Shown one piece after another: positions 27,888 through 36,212 of a stretch of DNA of 64,000 nucleotides (position 1 is its first letter; each line of letters starts with the position of its first letter). The notes beneath the pieces are model-generated. The model made no database searches, was not told where the DNA came from, and worked only from the letters and a program-made list of their open reading frames with translations. The stretch covers positions 1,240,001 to 1,304,000 of the forward strand of contig NZ_CP006367.1 of the NCBI RefSeq assembly GCF_001442755.1, read 5' to 3'. This DNA comes from Aureimonas sp. AU20 (GTDB lineage: Bacteria > Pseudomonadota > Alphaproteobacteria > Rhizobiales > Rhizobiaceae). Both the position numbers and the translations under genes were made by a program.

Positions 27888-29232
27888 AGCGCAAGCCGGC
27901 TTCGCCGGCGGCCGGGTGGCAGGGGCAGGGGGCGGGGTGCAGTGGGAGCACTTGCGCTACGCCGCCTTCGTCGGCTTCTTCCTGATGATCTGGTTCTTTC
28001 CCAATCCGAACGCCGTGAGCTTCCGCGAGGACCCGGGCGCGGGGCGGGAGGGAACGGTTCTCGTCCAGCTTCTCTGGTTCGGGACCTTCGGCTTCGCGCT
28101 TCTCAACGTCCAGGACCGCTGGGGAGACGTGCGCCAGCAGTTCGACCTGACGCTGATCCTGCTGCTCGGCTGGTGCGCGGCCACCGTGCCGCTCGCGATC
28201 CTGCCCGACGTGTCGATGCGGCGCTACATCTTCACGCTCGTCGCCATGCTCGTGGCCATCCTGTGCATCGCGACGCCCCGCCGAAGCGCCTCGATCCTCT
28301 GGCTCTTCCTCGGCATCATCCTGGCCGAAACGCTGACCAAATATGTCTTCGTCTTCGCCATTCCCGAGTTCGGGAAACACGGCCTGTTCGGCGCGGAGCC
28401 GCAGCTGAACGGTCTCTGGAAGGGCCAGTTCGCGCACAAGAACATCGCCGGTCCCGTCTGCGTCTTCGAGCTGTTCATCCTTTATGCCGCACGCGGGCGG
28501 GTCCAGAGCTCCTGGCTCGTGTTGCTGGCCGTGCCGCAAGTTCTTTTTCTGGTCATGTCGGGGTCCAAGACCAGTCTGGCCCTGCTCGTCGCCGTCTTCA
28601 TCCTGTCGAAGGTCGTTCTTCAGACGCGGTCCTTCATCGTCATCCTGCTGACGGTCTCGTCGGCGGTGTTCGCGATCAACGCGCTCACCATCCTGTCGAC
28701 GCTCAGCGACTTCTTTCATGAGGTCGCGAGACTGGTGATCGGCGACGCGAGCTTCACCGGGCGCACCGATGTCTGGGCCATGCTGATCCGCTATATCGGC
28801 GACAATCCTTTCATGGGCGCGGGCATGCTGTCCTTCTGGCAGATCGGCCCCGCCTCGCCGGCGGCGACGGACGGCAACACCTGGGTATCGGTCGCCGCCT
28901 ATGGCCATCAGGGCTATCTCGACACGGCGGCGACAATCGGCCTGCCCGGGCTGACGCTGGCGCTTCTTTTCCTGATCCTGCGTCCGGCTCTCGACCTCGG
29001 CCGCATCGACCGGACGGACACCCGGCTGCTTGGCATGTATGTGTCCTTCTGGCTCTTCGGCCTGCTTCACAACGGCACGGAGTCCAACATGCTCGGCCGC
29101 GCCGACAATGCCTGGCTGTTTCTGGTGATCGGCATCGCCGGCATCCGGCGATGCCGGGTCGAGAGCGCGCGAAGCAAGGCCGCTCCGTCGCCCGCGCGGC
29201 TTCCCTCCGGGCGTCAGGTAGGCCGTGCGTGA
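27880..29232 (+). CDS. Wzy/O-antigen ligase-like polysaccharide polymerase
   Basis: A 450-residue integral membrane protein with about ten to eleven hydrophobic segments and the large periplasmic loop before GHQGYLDTAATIGLPGL, characteristic of the O-antigen ligase/polymerase superfamily (PF04932). The start MARAQAGFAGG overlaps the Wzc stop by 8 bp. In a locus with Wzc and Wzx it most likely polymerises lipid-linked repeat units in the periplasm (Wzy role) rather than acting as a WaaL ligase, which is inference from context. Confidence 0.85.
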   Translation: MARAQAGFAGGRVAGAGGGVQWEHLRYAAFVGFFLMIWFFPNPNAVSFREDPGAGREGTVLVQLLWFGTFGFALLNVQDRWGDVRQQFDLTLILLLGWCAATVPLAILPDVSMRRYIFTLVAMLVAILCIATPRRSASILWLFLGIILAETLTKYVFVFAIPEFGKHGLFGAEPQLNGLWKGQFAHKNIAGPVCVFELFILYAARGRVQSSWLVLLAVPQVLFLVMSGSKTSLALLVAVFILSKVVLQTRSFIVILLTVSSAVFAINALTILSTLSDFFHEVARLVIGDASFTGRTDVWAMLIRYIGDNPFMGAGMLSFWQIGPASPAATDGNTWVSVAAYGHQGYLDTAATIGLPGLTLALLFLILRPALDLGRIDRTDTRLLGMYVSFWLFGLLHNGTESNMLGRADNAWLFLVIGIAGIRRCRVESARSKAAPSPARLPSGRQVGRA

Positions 29233-30671
29233 CCAAGCACGCCATCATCTATTTCCTGGCCTTCGCGGTCCCAGGGCTCGTCGGCTTCGTGTCGTTCGGC
29301 ATCTACACCCGCGTGCTGCGGCCGGAGGACTATGCCGTCTATTCCGTCGGCGTCAGCCTCGCCTATCTCATCGGCACCGTGCTCTACGGCTGGCTGCGCT
29401 TCGCGCTCGGGCGCTACCAGTCGGAGGCGCCGCGCACCGACTTCATGCCCTTCACTCTGCGCGCCTTCGGCGCGCTGACGGTTCTCGCCATTCCCGCGAT
29501 CGCGGTCGCCGTTCTCCTCTTCCTGCCCGACCTTCCCGTGCTCGCGCTGGCGGCCATCCTGGCGATGACGGCGGCGCAGGCGTTGTTCGACATCACGCAG
29601 GAGGTGCGCCGGGCGCGACACGAGTCCGCCGCCTTCGCCCGGCTCAGCATCGCGCGCAGCCTCGTCAGCTTTTCGCTCGGCACCAGCGCGGCGCTGCTCT
29701 TCGCCTCCGGCTCGGCCGTTGTGGCGGGCATCGCCGCAGGCTTCGCCCTCGTCTCGCTCCTGTCCCTCCATCGCCTGCTCGCGCCGGGGAGGGGAGTGCG
29801 ACCAGAGAGCGATGTCATCCGCCGCTTCTGGCGCTATGGCCTGCCGCTTTCCCTGTCCGGCCTCGTCTTTGCGGGAAACGCCACGCTGGCGCGGCTGATC
29901 GTCGGCTGGATGCTGGGCGCGGCGGCGGCGGGCCATTTCGGCGCCGCGCTCGACGTGACGAGCCAGCTGACCGGCATCGTCGCCTCGGCGGTCGCCGCGA
30001 TCGTCGGGCCCATGGCCATCCGCGCCTATGCCGATCAGGGGCGGGCGGGCTCGAGCACGCAGCTCGCCACGGGCGCGGAGCTCTTCCTCGCCGCCATGGT
30101 GCCGACCGTCGTCGGCCTCATGATCGTGGCGCCGGTCTTCGGCGAGGTGGTGGCCGGCAAGGAGTTCGAGGCGGAGATCGCGCTGCTCCTCCCGCTTCTG
30201 GCGCTGTCGCGCGGGCTCAACGCCTTCGCGCAGTTCTATCTCCATATCGGCTTCCAGATCGTGGAACGTCCGCTTCGGCAGGTGGCTTGCGGGGCGGTGA
30301 CGCTCGCCACGAACCTCGTCGCCTCGGTCCTCCTGATCGGGCAGTTCGGCGTCCTCGGCGCGGCCTATGGCATCGTGATCGGCGACGTCACGGGCGTCGC
30401 CGTCTCCATCCTGCTGCTGAAGCCGGTGTTTCCCATGCCCATACCCGCGCGCAGCCTGGCGCGCGTCGGCCTCTGCGCTCTGGTCATGCTGGCGGCCTGC
30501 CTGCCGGTGCTGAACGGCCTTTCGCTGCCGTCCTCCCGCCTGCTCGGGTTGACGGTCGTGACCGGCGCGGTCGCCTATCTGCTGGCCGCCCTCGCGCTCG
30601 ATGTCGCCGGCGCCCGCAGCGACTTCCTGCCCCAGGCGGTTCGCCGCCTTCGCGGAGCCCTCGGTTCATGA
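29229..30671 (+). CDS. Wzx-type polysaccharide flippase (MOP superfamily), first copy
   Basis: A 480-residue protein with about twelve to fourteen hydrophobic helices typical of the oligosaccharidyl-lipid flippase family. The start is a GTG at 29229 overlapping the TGA of the polymerase gene (GTGA), giving MTKHAIIYFLAFAVPGLVG with the first helix right at the N-terminus. It should flip undecaprenyl-linked repeat units across the inner membrane. A second, dissimilar flippase is encoded at 36209 on the other strand. The stop overlaps the ATG of the acyltransferase. Confidence 0.85.
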   Translation: MTKHAIIYFLAFAVPGLVGFVSFGIYTRVLRPEDYAVYSVGVSLAYLIGTVLYGWLRFALGRYQSEAPRTDFMPFTLRAFGALTVLAIPAIAVAVLLFLPDLPVLALAAILAMTAAQALFDITQEVRRARHESAAFARLSIARSLVSFSLGTSAALLFASGSAVVAGIAAGFALVSLLSLHRLLAPGRGVRPESDVIRRFWRYGLPLSLSGLVFAGNATLARLIVGWMLGAAAAGHFGAALDVTSQLTGIVASAVAAIVGPMAIRAYADQGRAGSSTQLATGAELFLAAMVPTVVGLMIVAPVFGEVVAGKEFEAEIALLLPLLALSRGLNAFAQFYLHIGFQIVERPLRQVACGAVTLATNLVASVLLIGQFGVLGAAYGIVIGDVTGVAVSILLLKPVFPMPIPARSLARVGLCALVMLAACLPVLNGLSLPSSRLLGLTVVTGAVAYLLAALALDVAGARSDFLPQAVRRLRGALGS

Positions 30672-31771
30672 CCCCTCCCACCCAGCGACCGGCCTATTTC
30701 GAAAGCCTCGATCTCGTCCGGGGTCTCGCGGCGCTCGTCGTCCTGGTCTACCACACCGACTTCATGTTCGGTCTGCGCGGCGCGCTTCTGCCGGGTGGCT
30801 ATGTCGCGGTGGACCTGTTCTTCGTCCTCAGCGGCTTCGTCCTGTCGCTGACCTATGGCGGCGCCATTGCTGGCGGCGACATGGGCCTGCGGCGCTTCCT
30901 GCTGCTGCGCGTCGCCCGCCTTTATCCGCTCTTCCTCGCGACGACCGCAGTCGGTTTCCTCGTCATGACGGCGCGGTTCGAGGCCAATGACGGCTGGATC
31001 GACACCGCGCGCCTCGTCCCGACCGGCCTCCTCAACGCCTTGATGCTGCCGAGCTTCCTGGAGCCGCAGGGCAGGGACACGCTGTTTCCCTTCAACGGCG
31101 CCACATGGTCGATCTTCTTCGAGATGGTCGCCGGCCTCCTTTTCTTCGGCCTTCTCGCCCGGCTGGACGATCGGCTGCTGCGAGCCTTCACGCTCGCTGC
31201 CGGCCTCGGCCTCGTCGCCGCCGTGCTTCTTTTTGGCAGCGCCGATATCGGCTGGGGCACCGCGAACTTCACCGGCGGTTTCGCCCGGGTCTTCTTCTCC
31301 TTCGCGGTCGGCATGTGCCTGCATCGCCGCTACGCCGCGCATCCCTGGCGCACGCCGCGCTGGCTCTTCTTCGCGCTTCTGGCTCTCGCGCTCGCGCTGG
31401 TGCAGCTGAAGGGCGCGCTCGGGCCGCCTGAGGTCTACGATCTCGCGATGGTCGGCTTTCTCATGCCGCTCCTCGTCGCGGCGGGGGCGGGCGCCTCGCT
31501 CGGGCGTCGCCTTAGCTGGCTCGCGCGGCGGCTGGGGGACATGTCCTACGGCGTCTACCTCAACCAGGGCTCGCTCATCATCCTCGCGGCAGGCGCCAGC
31601 CAGGCGCTGCTCGGCCGCCGGATCTTCGATCTCGGCCCCTGGGTCGGCTTCGCCTTCGCGGGTTTCGTGATGCTCGTGTCGCTCGCGACCTTCCACGGAT
31701 TCGAAAACCCCGCGCGGCGCCTCTTGCGCCAGCGCCGGCCCCGGCCCGCCGCCGGCAAGGCGCGGGCCTGA
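30668..31771 (+). CDS. Acyltransferase 3 family (OafA-like) membrane acyltransferase
   Basis: A 367-residue multi-spanning protein. It has N-terminal FESLDLVRGLAALVVLVYHT with the catalytic-type His near residue 28, then GGYVAVDLFFVLSGFVLS and RLYPLF, hallmarks of acyltransferase family 3 (PF01757). It transfers acetyl or other acyl groups to sugar hydroxyls of surface polymers at the inner membrane. The ATGA overlap with the flippase gene indicates coupling. Substrate and acyl group are unknown. Confidence 0.88.
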   Translation: MTPPTQRPAYFESLDLVRGLAALVVLVYHTDFMFGLRGALLPGGYVAVDLFFVLSGFVLSLTYGGAIAGGDMGLRRFLLLRVARLYPLFLATTAVGFLVMTARFEANDGWIDTARLVPTGLLNALMLPSFLEPQGRDTLFPFNGATWSIFFEMVAGLLFFGLLARLDDRLLRAFTLAAGLGLVAAVLLFGSADIGWGTANFTGGFARVFFSFAVGMCLHRRYAAHPWRTPRWLFFALLALALALVQLKGALGPPEVYDLAMVGFLMPLLVAAGAGASLGRRLSWLARRLGDMSYGVYLNQGSLIILAAGASQALLGRRIFDLGPWVGFAFAGFVMLVSLATFHGFENPARRLLRQRRPRPAAGKARA

Positions 31772-31875
31772 AGGCGCGGCGCGACGATCGCAAGCCCGTC
31801 CGGTCGCTCCTCGGAGCGTCCGGGCGTTCGAAATGGGAATGAAGGCCCGATCGCAGGAAGGGATGCGCGAAAGCG

Positions 31876-33144
31876 ATGTCTCGACCTTGCCGGGCAACAT
31901 GGAGCATGCCTCGGATGACCAGGAGCCATCAGCCGCGCCGCTTGCCGCGCGAGAACGGGGAGGGGAGGGGACGGATCGCGTCGGTTCAGTCCGTCGTCCT
32001 GCCGCAAGACAGCCTGGTGAAGCGCATCCCGAGCCGCCCGCCCGAGTTTCGCGGCCCGGATTTCGACGCTCGCTTCGACTGCTCGACACTGATCTTCGAC
32101 GCCGTCGGCAGCGCCGACGGGCGCACGGTGCGCCTTCTCTGCCCGGCGCTTCTGAACCTTCGCGAAGCCCTGGTGCGGGCAAGCATCCGCGCGCGCCCGT
32201 CCGGCCAGCCCTGCCGCTTCACGCACCGCCAGCTCGACCGGCACGAGGATATGCTGGTGGAGGTGGAGCCCGGCACGACCGCGCTGGAGATCGCCTCGGA
32301 TCTCGGCACATTCGCGGTCGAGGTCAGCCAACCCCGGTTCGACTGGTTCGCCGGCGAGCGCGTGCTTCTCACCCTGTCGAAGAACAACGAACTCGTCTGG
32401 CTCCAGGACTGGGCGCGCTTCCACCGCGACCGGCACGGCGCGACGGCGCTGCTGCTCTACGACAACGGCTCGACCCGCTATGGCGTGGACGAGCTTCTCG
32501 CCGCGCTCGAAGAGGTCGAGGGGCTGAACCGCGTCGTGGTGGTGCAATGGCCTTTCCGGCATGGCCCGCCCGGCCATGGGTCGAAGCGCTACTGGGACTC
32601 CAACTTCTCGCAGCTCGGCATGTTCGCCGACGCGCGCTGGCGCTTTCTCCAGGGTGCTCGCTCGGTGCTCAACTGCGACGTGGACGAGCTCGTCATGTCG
32701 CGCTCCGGGGCCTCGGTCTTTGCCGCCACGGAGCGCTCGCGCTCGGGCGTCACGTCCTTCTTCGGGGACTGGGTCTTCGGCATCCAGGACGTGACGCGCG
32801 ATCTCGACGACAGCCAGCCCGCGCGCTTCACCGACTACCGACACGCGCTGGCGCCGGTCGTGACCTATCGCTACGGCCTGATTCCGCGCCATCCCATGCG
32901 CTGCAACCCCAAATGGGCCGTGGTGCCGGCCCGCTGCCCGCTCGAGGCGCAGTGGCACACGCACACGATCAACGGCTGGTGGCGCGCGCGCCTCGTCAGC
33001 CGCGACTTTCGTTTCCGGCATTTTCGCGAGATCAGCACGAACTGGAAATACGACCGCTCCGAGCGTGAGCGCTTCGACCCCGCGCGCCACGCCGAGGACC
33101 CGATGATGCGGGACCATTTCGCCCGCGTGGATTGGGCGCGCTGA
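31876..33144 (+). CDS. Glycosyltransferase-like protein (DxD type, GT92/GT2-like)
   Basis: A protein of up to 422 residues with a central nucleotide-sugar binding-like region: LSKNNELVWLQDWARFH near residue 173, LLLYDNGS and the acidic metal motif LNCDVDELV near 267. The layout resembles family 92-like (DUF23-type) transferases of bacterial capsule loci. The start is uncertain: ATGs at 31876, 31906 and 31915 are all in frame and none has a strong ribosome binding site. It lies 104 bp after the acyltransferase on the same strand and is convergent with the epimerase (13-bp gap). The sugar transferred is unknown. Confidence 0.7.
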   Translation: MSRPCRATWSMPRMTRSHQPRRLPRENGEGRGRIASVQSVVLPQDSLVKRIPSRPPEFRGPDFDARFDCSTLIFDAVGSADGRTVRLLCPALLNLREALVRASIRARPSGQPCRFTHRQLDRHEDMLVEVEPGTTALEIASDLGTFAVEVSQPRFDWFAGERVLLTLSKNNELVWLQDWARFHRDRHGATALLLYDNGSTRYGVDELLAALEEVEGLNRVVVVQWPFRHGPPGHGSKRYWDSNFSQLGMFADARWRFLQGARSVLNCDVDELVMSRSGASVFAATERSRSGVTSFFGDWVFGIQDVTRDLDDSQPARFTDYRHALAPVVTYRYGLIPRHPMRCNPKWAVVPARCPLEAQWHTHTINGWWRARLVSRDFRFRHFREISTNWKYDRSERERFDPARHAEDPMMRDHFARVDWAR

Positions 33145-33157
33145 TGTCTGGCTCGGG

Positions 33158-34243
33158 TCAGAGCGTAGAGGGCACGCCATGGGGATAGCGTGCCTTGAAC
33201 CAGCGGACGAAACGCCCGACTCCGTCTTCCAGGTTGACGCTTGGCCGATAGCCATGGTCGCGCGCCAGCGCCGAGATGTCGGCCGCCGTGGCCCGCACGT
33301 CGCCGGGCTGCATGGGCTCGGGCGCGCGGATCGCCGGGCGGCCGATCGCCCGTTCCAGAAGGTCGATGAAGTCGGTCAGCGCCACCGGCCGCCCGCCGCC
33401 CAAATTGTAGATCCGGTGCGGGCGCTCCTCCGGCAGGCGCAGCGGCTCCGTGGCGACGCTAACGAGGCCCGCCACGATGTCGTCGACATAGGTGAAGTCG
33501 CGCCGGAGATCGCCGCCGTTGAAGAGCGGAACGGGCTTGCCCGCGAGGATGCGGTCCGCGAAACGCCACGCCGCCATGTCGGGCCGCCCCCACGGGCCGT
33601 AGACCGTGAAGAAGCGCAGCCCCACTTGGGGCAGGCCGAAGAGGTGGGCGTAGCTGTCGCTCATCAGCTCGCCCGAGCGCTTTGTGGCGGCATAGAGCGA
33701 GGCCGGGCGATCGGCTGCGTCGCTTTCTCGAAACGGCAGCGCCGCGCCCGTGCCGTAGACCGAGGAGGACGAGGCATAGACGAGACGCGGCATGGGCCGC
33801 AGATGCCGGCAGGCCTCCAGAACCGCGAGATGGCCGAGAAGATTGCTGCCGGCATAGTCGAACGGGCGATCGATCGACTGGCGCACGCCGGCCTGCGCCG
33901 CGAGATGGATCACCACCTCCGGCGCCTCGCGCCGCACGAGATCGGCCAGCGCCGGGGCGTCCGTGATGTCGAGCGCGTGAAACGCGAAGCCAGGCAGGGG
34001 GCCGAGTTCGGCCAGGCGCGCGCGTTTCAGCGCGGGGTCGTAGGAGGCGTTCAGATTGTCGATGCCGACGACGCTCGCTCCCTCGGCCAGGAGCCGGCGG
34101 GCGAGGTGGAAGCCGATGAACCCGGCCGCTCCGGTGAGGACGATTTTCGCCAACCGCAATCCCTCAACACTCGCCCCGCCGGAAGCCGGCGGGCTTCCCT
34201 TCCGCCCACGGGCGGCGATGCGCTCATAGGTAGAGAATTGCAC
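33158..34243 (-). CDS. NAD-dependent epimerase, UDP-glucuronate 4-epimerase-like
   Basis: Extended SDR with NAD motif TGAAGFIGFHLARRLL, IDNLNASYDPALK, the catalytic Ser block SSSSVYGTG, Y-A-A-T-K, RFFTVYGPWGRPDMA and RDFTYVDDIV. The YDP and GPWGRPDMA motifs are those of UDP-glucuronate 4-epimerases (LpsL/Cap1J), which make UDP-galacturonate. The first 30 residues upstream of KIVLTGAAG are low-complexity and atypical, so the true start is probably a non-ATG codon near 34160, with 34243 as outer limit. It uses the product of Ugd, so the polymer may hold galacturonate. Confidence 0.85.
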   Translation of the reverse strand: MQFSTYERIAARGRKGSPPASGGASVEGLRLAKIVLTGAAGFIGFHLARRLLAEGASVVGIDNLNASYDPALKRARLAELGPLPGFAFHALDITDAPALADLVRREAPEVVIHLAAQAGVRQSIDRPFDYAGSNLLGHLAVLEACRHLRPMPRLVYASSSSVYGTGAALPFRESDAADRPASLYAATKRSGELMSDSYAHLFGLPQVGLRFFTVYGPWGRPDMAAWRFADRILAGKPVPLFNGGDLRRDFTYVDDIVAGLVSVATEPLRLPEERPHRIYNLGGGRPVALTDFIDLLERAIGRPAIRAPEPMQPGDVRATAADISALARDHGYRPSVNLEDGVGRFVRWFKARYPHGVPSTL

Positions 34244-34336
34244 GGATTCGCTTTATGATAGGTTGCAAAACCGCGAGGCGACCCGACGGCCCGGCCGGCT
34301 CCGCTTGCTTCTCCCCCCGTCTCAGGAAGGACGCCC
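34244..34336. promoter_or_regulatory. Divergent promoter between epimerase and ExoM-like gene
   Basis: A 93-bp gap, AT-rich near 34240-34270 (TTTATGATAGGTTGCAAAAC), which may drive transcription both ways. AGGAAGG ends 5 bp before the ATG at 34337 as the ribosome binding site of the rightward gene. Confidence 0.35.
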
Positions 34337-35275
34337 ATGCCCGGCGCTGAACTCGTTGTGGTGGCTATCCCGACCTGTCGGCGCCCCCGCACCCTTCGGC
34401 GCTGCCTGGAGGCCCTGGCCGAGATCGACCATGCCGGGCCGCTGCGGGTGATCGTGGCGGAGAACGACATGGTGGGGTGCGAGGGTCTGGCCGTTTGCGA
34501 GGCGATGGTCGCGGCGGGCTACCGCTTTTCGCTTCAGGTCGTGCTGGCAGAGGAGCGGGGCGTCGCCTGCGCGCGCAACGCGCTGGTGCGGGCCGCGATC
34601 GCCGATCCAGAGGTCTCGCACATCGCCATGATCGACGACGACGAATGGCCTAGGCCGGATTGGCTCGGCCATCTCCTTGCCGTGCAAAGGCAGGAAGGGG
34701 CCGATGTCGTGGGCGGCCCGGTGGAGCGCAGCTACGAAGTGCCGCCCGCGCCGAATGTGCTGAAGGCCGCCGAGGGGGCCTATGGCGCGCTCCGGACGGG
34801 GCGGGTGGATCTGGTGGACGCGACCAGCAACATCCTGTTCCGCGCCGCCGTGTTTCGCCGGCGGCCCGATCCCTGGTTCGACCCCGCCTATACCCTGCTC
34901 GGCGGCGAGGACCGGGACTTCCTGATGGGCCTCGCCTTGGCCGGCGGCGTCTTCGCCTGGTCGCGCGAGGCGGTGGTGCGGGAGGACTATCCCGCCAGCC
35001 GCTGCTCGCTCGGCTGGATGGTGCGCCGCGCCTATCGCGGCGGCAACACCGACATGCTCATCAATCTCAAGCACCGCCCGCCGAGCTTCACGCTTCTGCG
35101 CGAAGGCTCCAAGATCGGCGGTGCGCTCGGTGTCTCGCTTTTGAACATGACGCTTCTGGCCTGGAAGCCGGAGCGGCGCGTCGCCGGGCTGCTGCTGCTG
35201 GCCCGCGTCGGCGGCAAGCTCGCCGGCCTCGCCGGGCTGCGCTACCAGGAATATCGGACGATCCATGGCGGCTGA
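34337..35275 (+). CDS. Glycosyltransferase family 2 (ExoM-like)
   Basis: A 312-residue GT-A fold transferase. It has AIPTCRRPRTLRRCLEAL at the N-terminus, the metal/nucleotide-sugar motif IDDDEWP near residue 99, ERGVACARN upstream and the GGEDRDF acceptor motif near 193. This IDDDE/GGEDRDF pattern is like ExoM and related rhizobial exopolysaccharide glucosyltransferases. The C-terminus has a hydrophobic amphipathic region that may associate with the membrane. It overlaps the next GT2 gene by 11 bp, so the two are co-translated. Confidence 0.85.
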   Translation: MPGAELVVVAIPTCRRPRTLRRCLEALAEIDHAGPLRVIVAENDMVGCEGLAVCEAMVAAGYRFSLQVVLAEERGVACARNALVRAAIADPEVSHIAMIDDDEWPRPDWLGHLLAVQRQEGADVVGGPVERSYEVPPAPNVLKAAEGAYGALRTGRVDLVDATSNILFRAAVFRRRPDPWFDPAYTLLGGEDRDFLMGLALAGGVFAWSREAVVREDYPASRCSLGWMVRRAYRGGNTDMLINLKHRPPSFTLLREGSKIGGALGVSLLNMTLLAWKPERRVAGLLLLARVGGKLAGLAGLRYQEYRTIHGG

Positions 35276-36212
35276 CGCGCGAACCCTGATTTCAAGCAGG
35301 CAGGGCGGTGTCGCCGTCGTCATCGCCGTGCGCAACGGCCTTCCCTTCATCCGCGAGGCGGTGGAGAGCGCCTTGGCGCAAGGGCCTGCGCTGCGCCAAG
35401 TGCTGGTGGTGGACGACGGGTCGGACGACGGCACGCGCGAGGCGGTGGCGGGAATGGCCGACTCGCGTGTTCGCCTGCTGCGCAATCCCGGCCGGGGCGT
35501 TTCGTCGGCCCGCAATGCGGGGGCGGCGCGCGCGGACGCCGAATGGCTGCTGTTTCTCGACGCCGACGACCGGCTGGCGCCCGGCGCCCTCGAGGCGCTT
35601 CTCGACACGGCGCGCAGTGATGCGTCGCACCCCGTCGCAGTCTATGGCGACTACGAGCGGATCGCGGCGGACGGGCGCGCCTTCGGGCGGCGCCATCTCG
35701 TGCGCGGCAGGCGTGCCAAGCCGAGCGGCCGGATTCTGAGCGATCTGCTACGTGGCAATTTCATCATCAATGGCGGCGTGGTGCTGGTGCTGGCGGAGAG
35801 CTTCGCGGCCAGCGGCGGCTTCGACCCGGCCCTGTCGCTCTGCGAGGACTGGCATCTCTGGTGCCGGCTCGCCGCGCTCGGGCCCATGCTCTACACGCCG
35901 CACCATATCATGGACTACCGCGTCCATGGCGCGAGCGTGATGATGGGCGGCCATCGGCGCTTTGCCGATTTTCAGCCGGCGCTGGAGCGCATCCATGCCG
36001 ACCCGCTGATCCGAGCCGGGGCCGATCCCGCCCGCCTTCCCGCCATGCGGCGGGAAGCGGAAGTGGCGCTCATGACCTATTGCGCCGCGCAGGCCTATCG
36101 CAACGGCGCCCGCTGGCCGGCGCTTCGTCTGGCGCTCGGTGCCATCGCCCACCATCCCCGCCGCGCGCCCTATGTGGCGGCGCGCTTCGGCGGGGCGATG
36201 GTGAGCTTCTAA
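35265..36212 (+). CDS. Glycosyltransferase family 2
   Basis: A 315-residue GT2 enzyme with VVIAVRNGLPFIREAVESAL, VVDDGSDDGT near residue 48, GVSSARNAG, FLDADDRLAPGALE near 98 and the C-terminal CEDWHLWCRLA motif. It likely adds one sugar of the lipid-linked repeat unit in the cytoplasm. Its stop overlaps the stop of the convergent flippase gene by four bases, an unusually tight tail-to-tail junction. Confidence 0.87.
   Translation: MAADARTLISSRQGGVAVVIAVRNGLPFIREAVESALAQGPALRQVLVVDDGSDDGTREAVAGMADSRVRLLRNPGRGVSSARNAGAARADAEWLLFLDADDRLAPGALEALLDTARSDASHPVAVYGDYERIAADGRAFGRRHLVRGRRAKPSGRILSDLLRGNFIINGGVVLVLAESFAASGGFDPALSLCEDWHLWCRLAALGPMLYTPHHIMDYRVHGASVMMGGHRRFADFQPALERIHADPLIRAGADPARLPAMRREAEVALMTYCAAQAYRNGARWPALRLALGAIAHHPRRAPYVAARFGGAMVSF

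Noticed and set aside
27880-29232. Assigning the PF04932-type membrane protein as the lipopolysaccharide ligase WaaL
   Set aside because: Its position directly after Wzc and before Wzx fits a Wzy polymerase better; no lipid A-core genes are present.
29225-30667. Long upstream extension of the acyltransferase frame through the flippase gene
   Set aside because: The flippase frame shows twelve or more membrane helices; the extension is Arg-rich shadow sequence, and the ATGA overlap sets the acyltransferase start.
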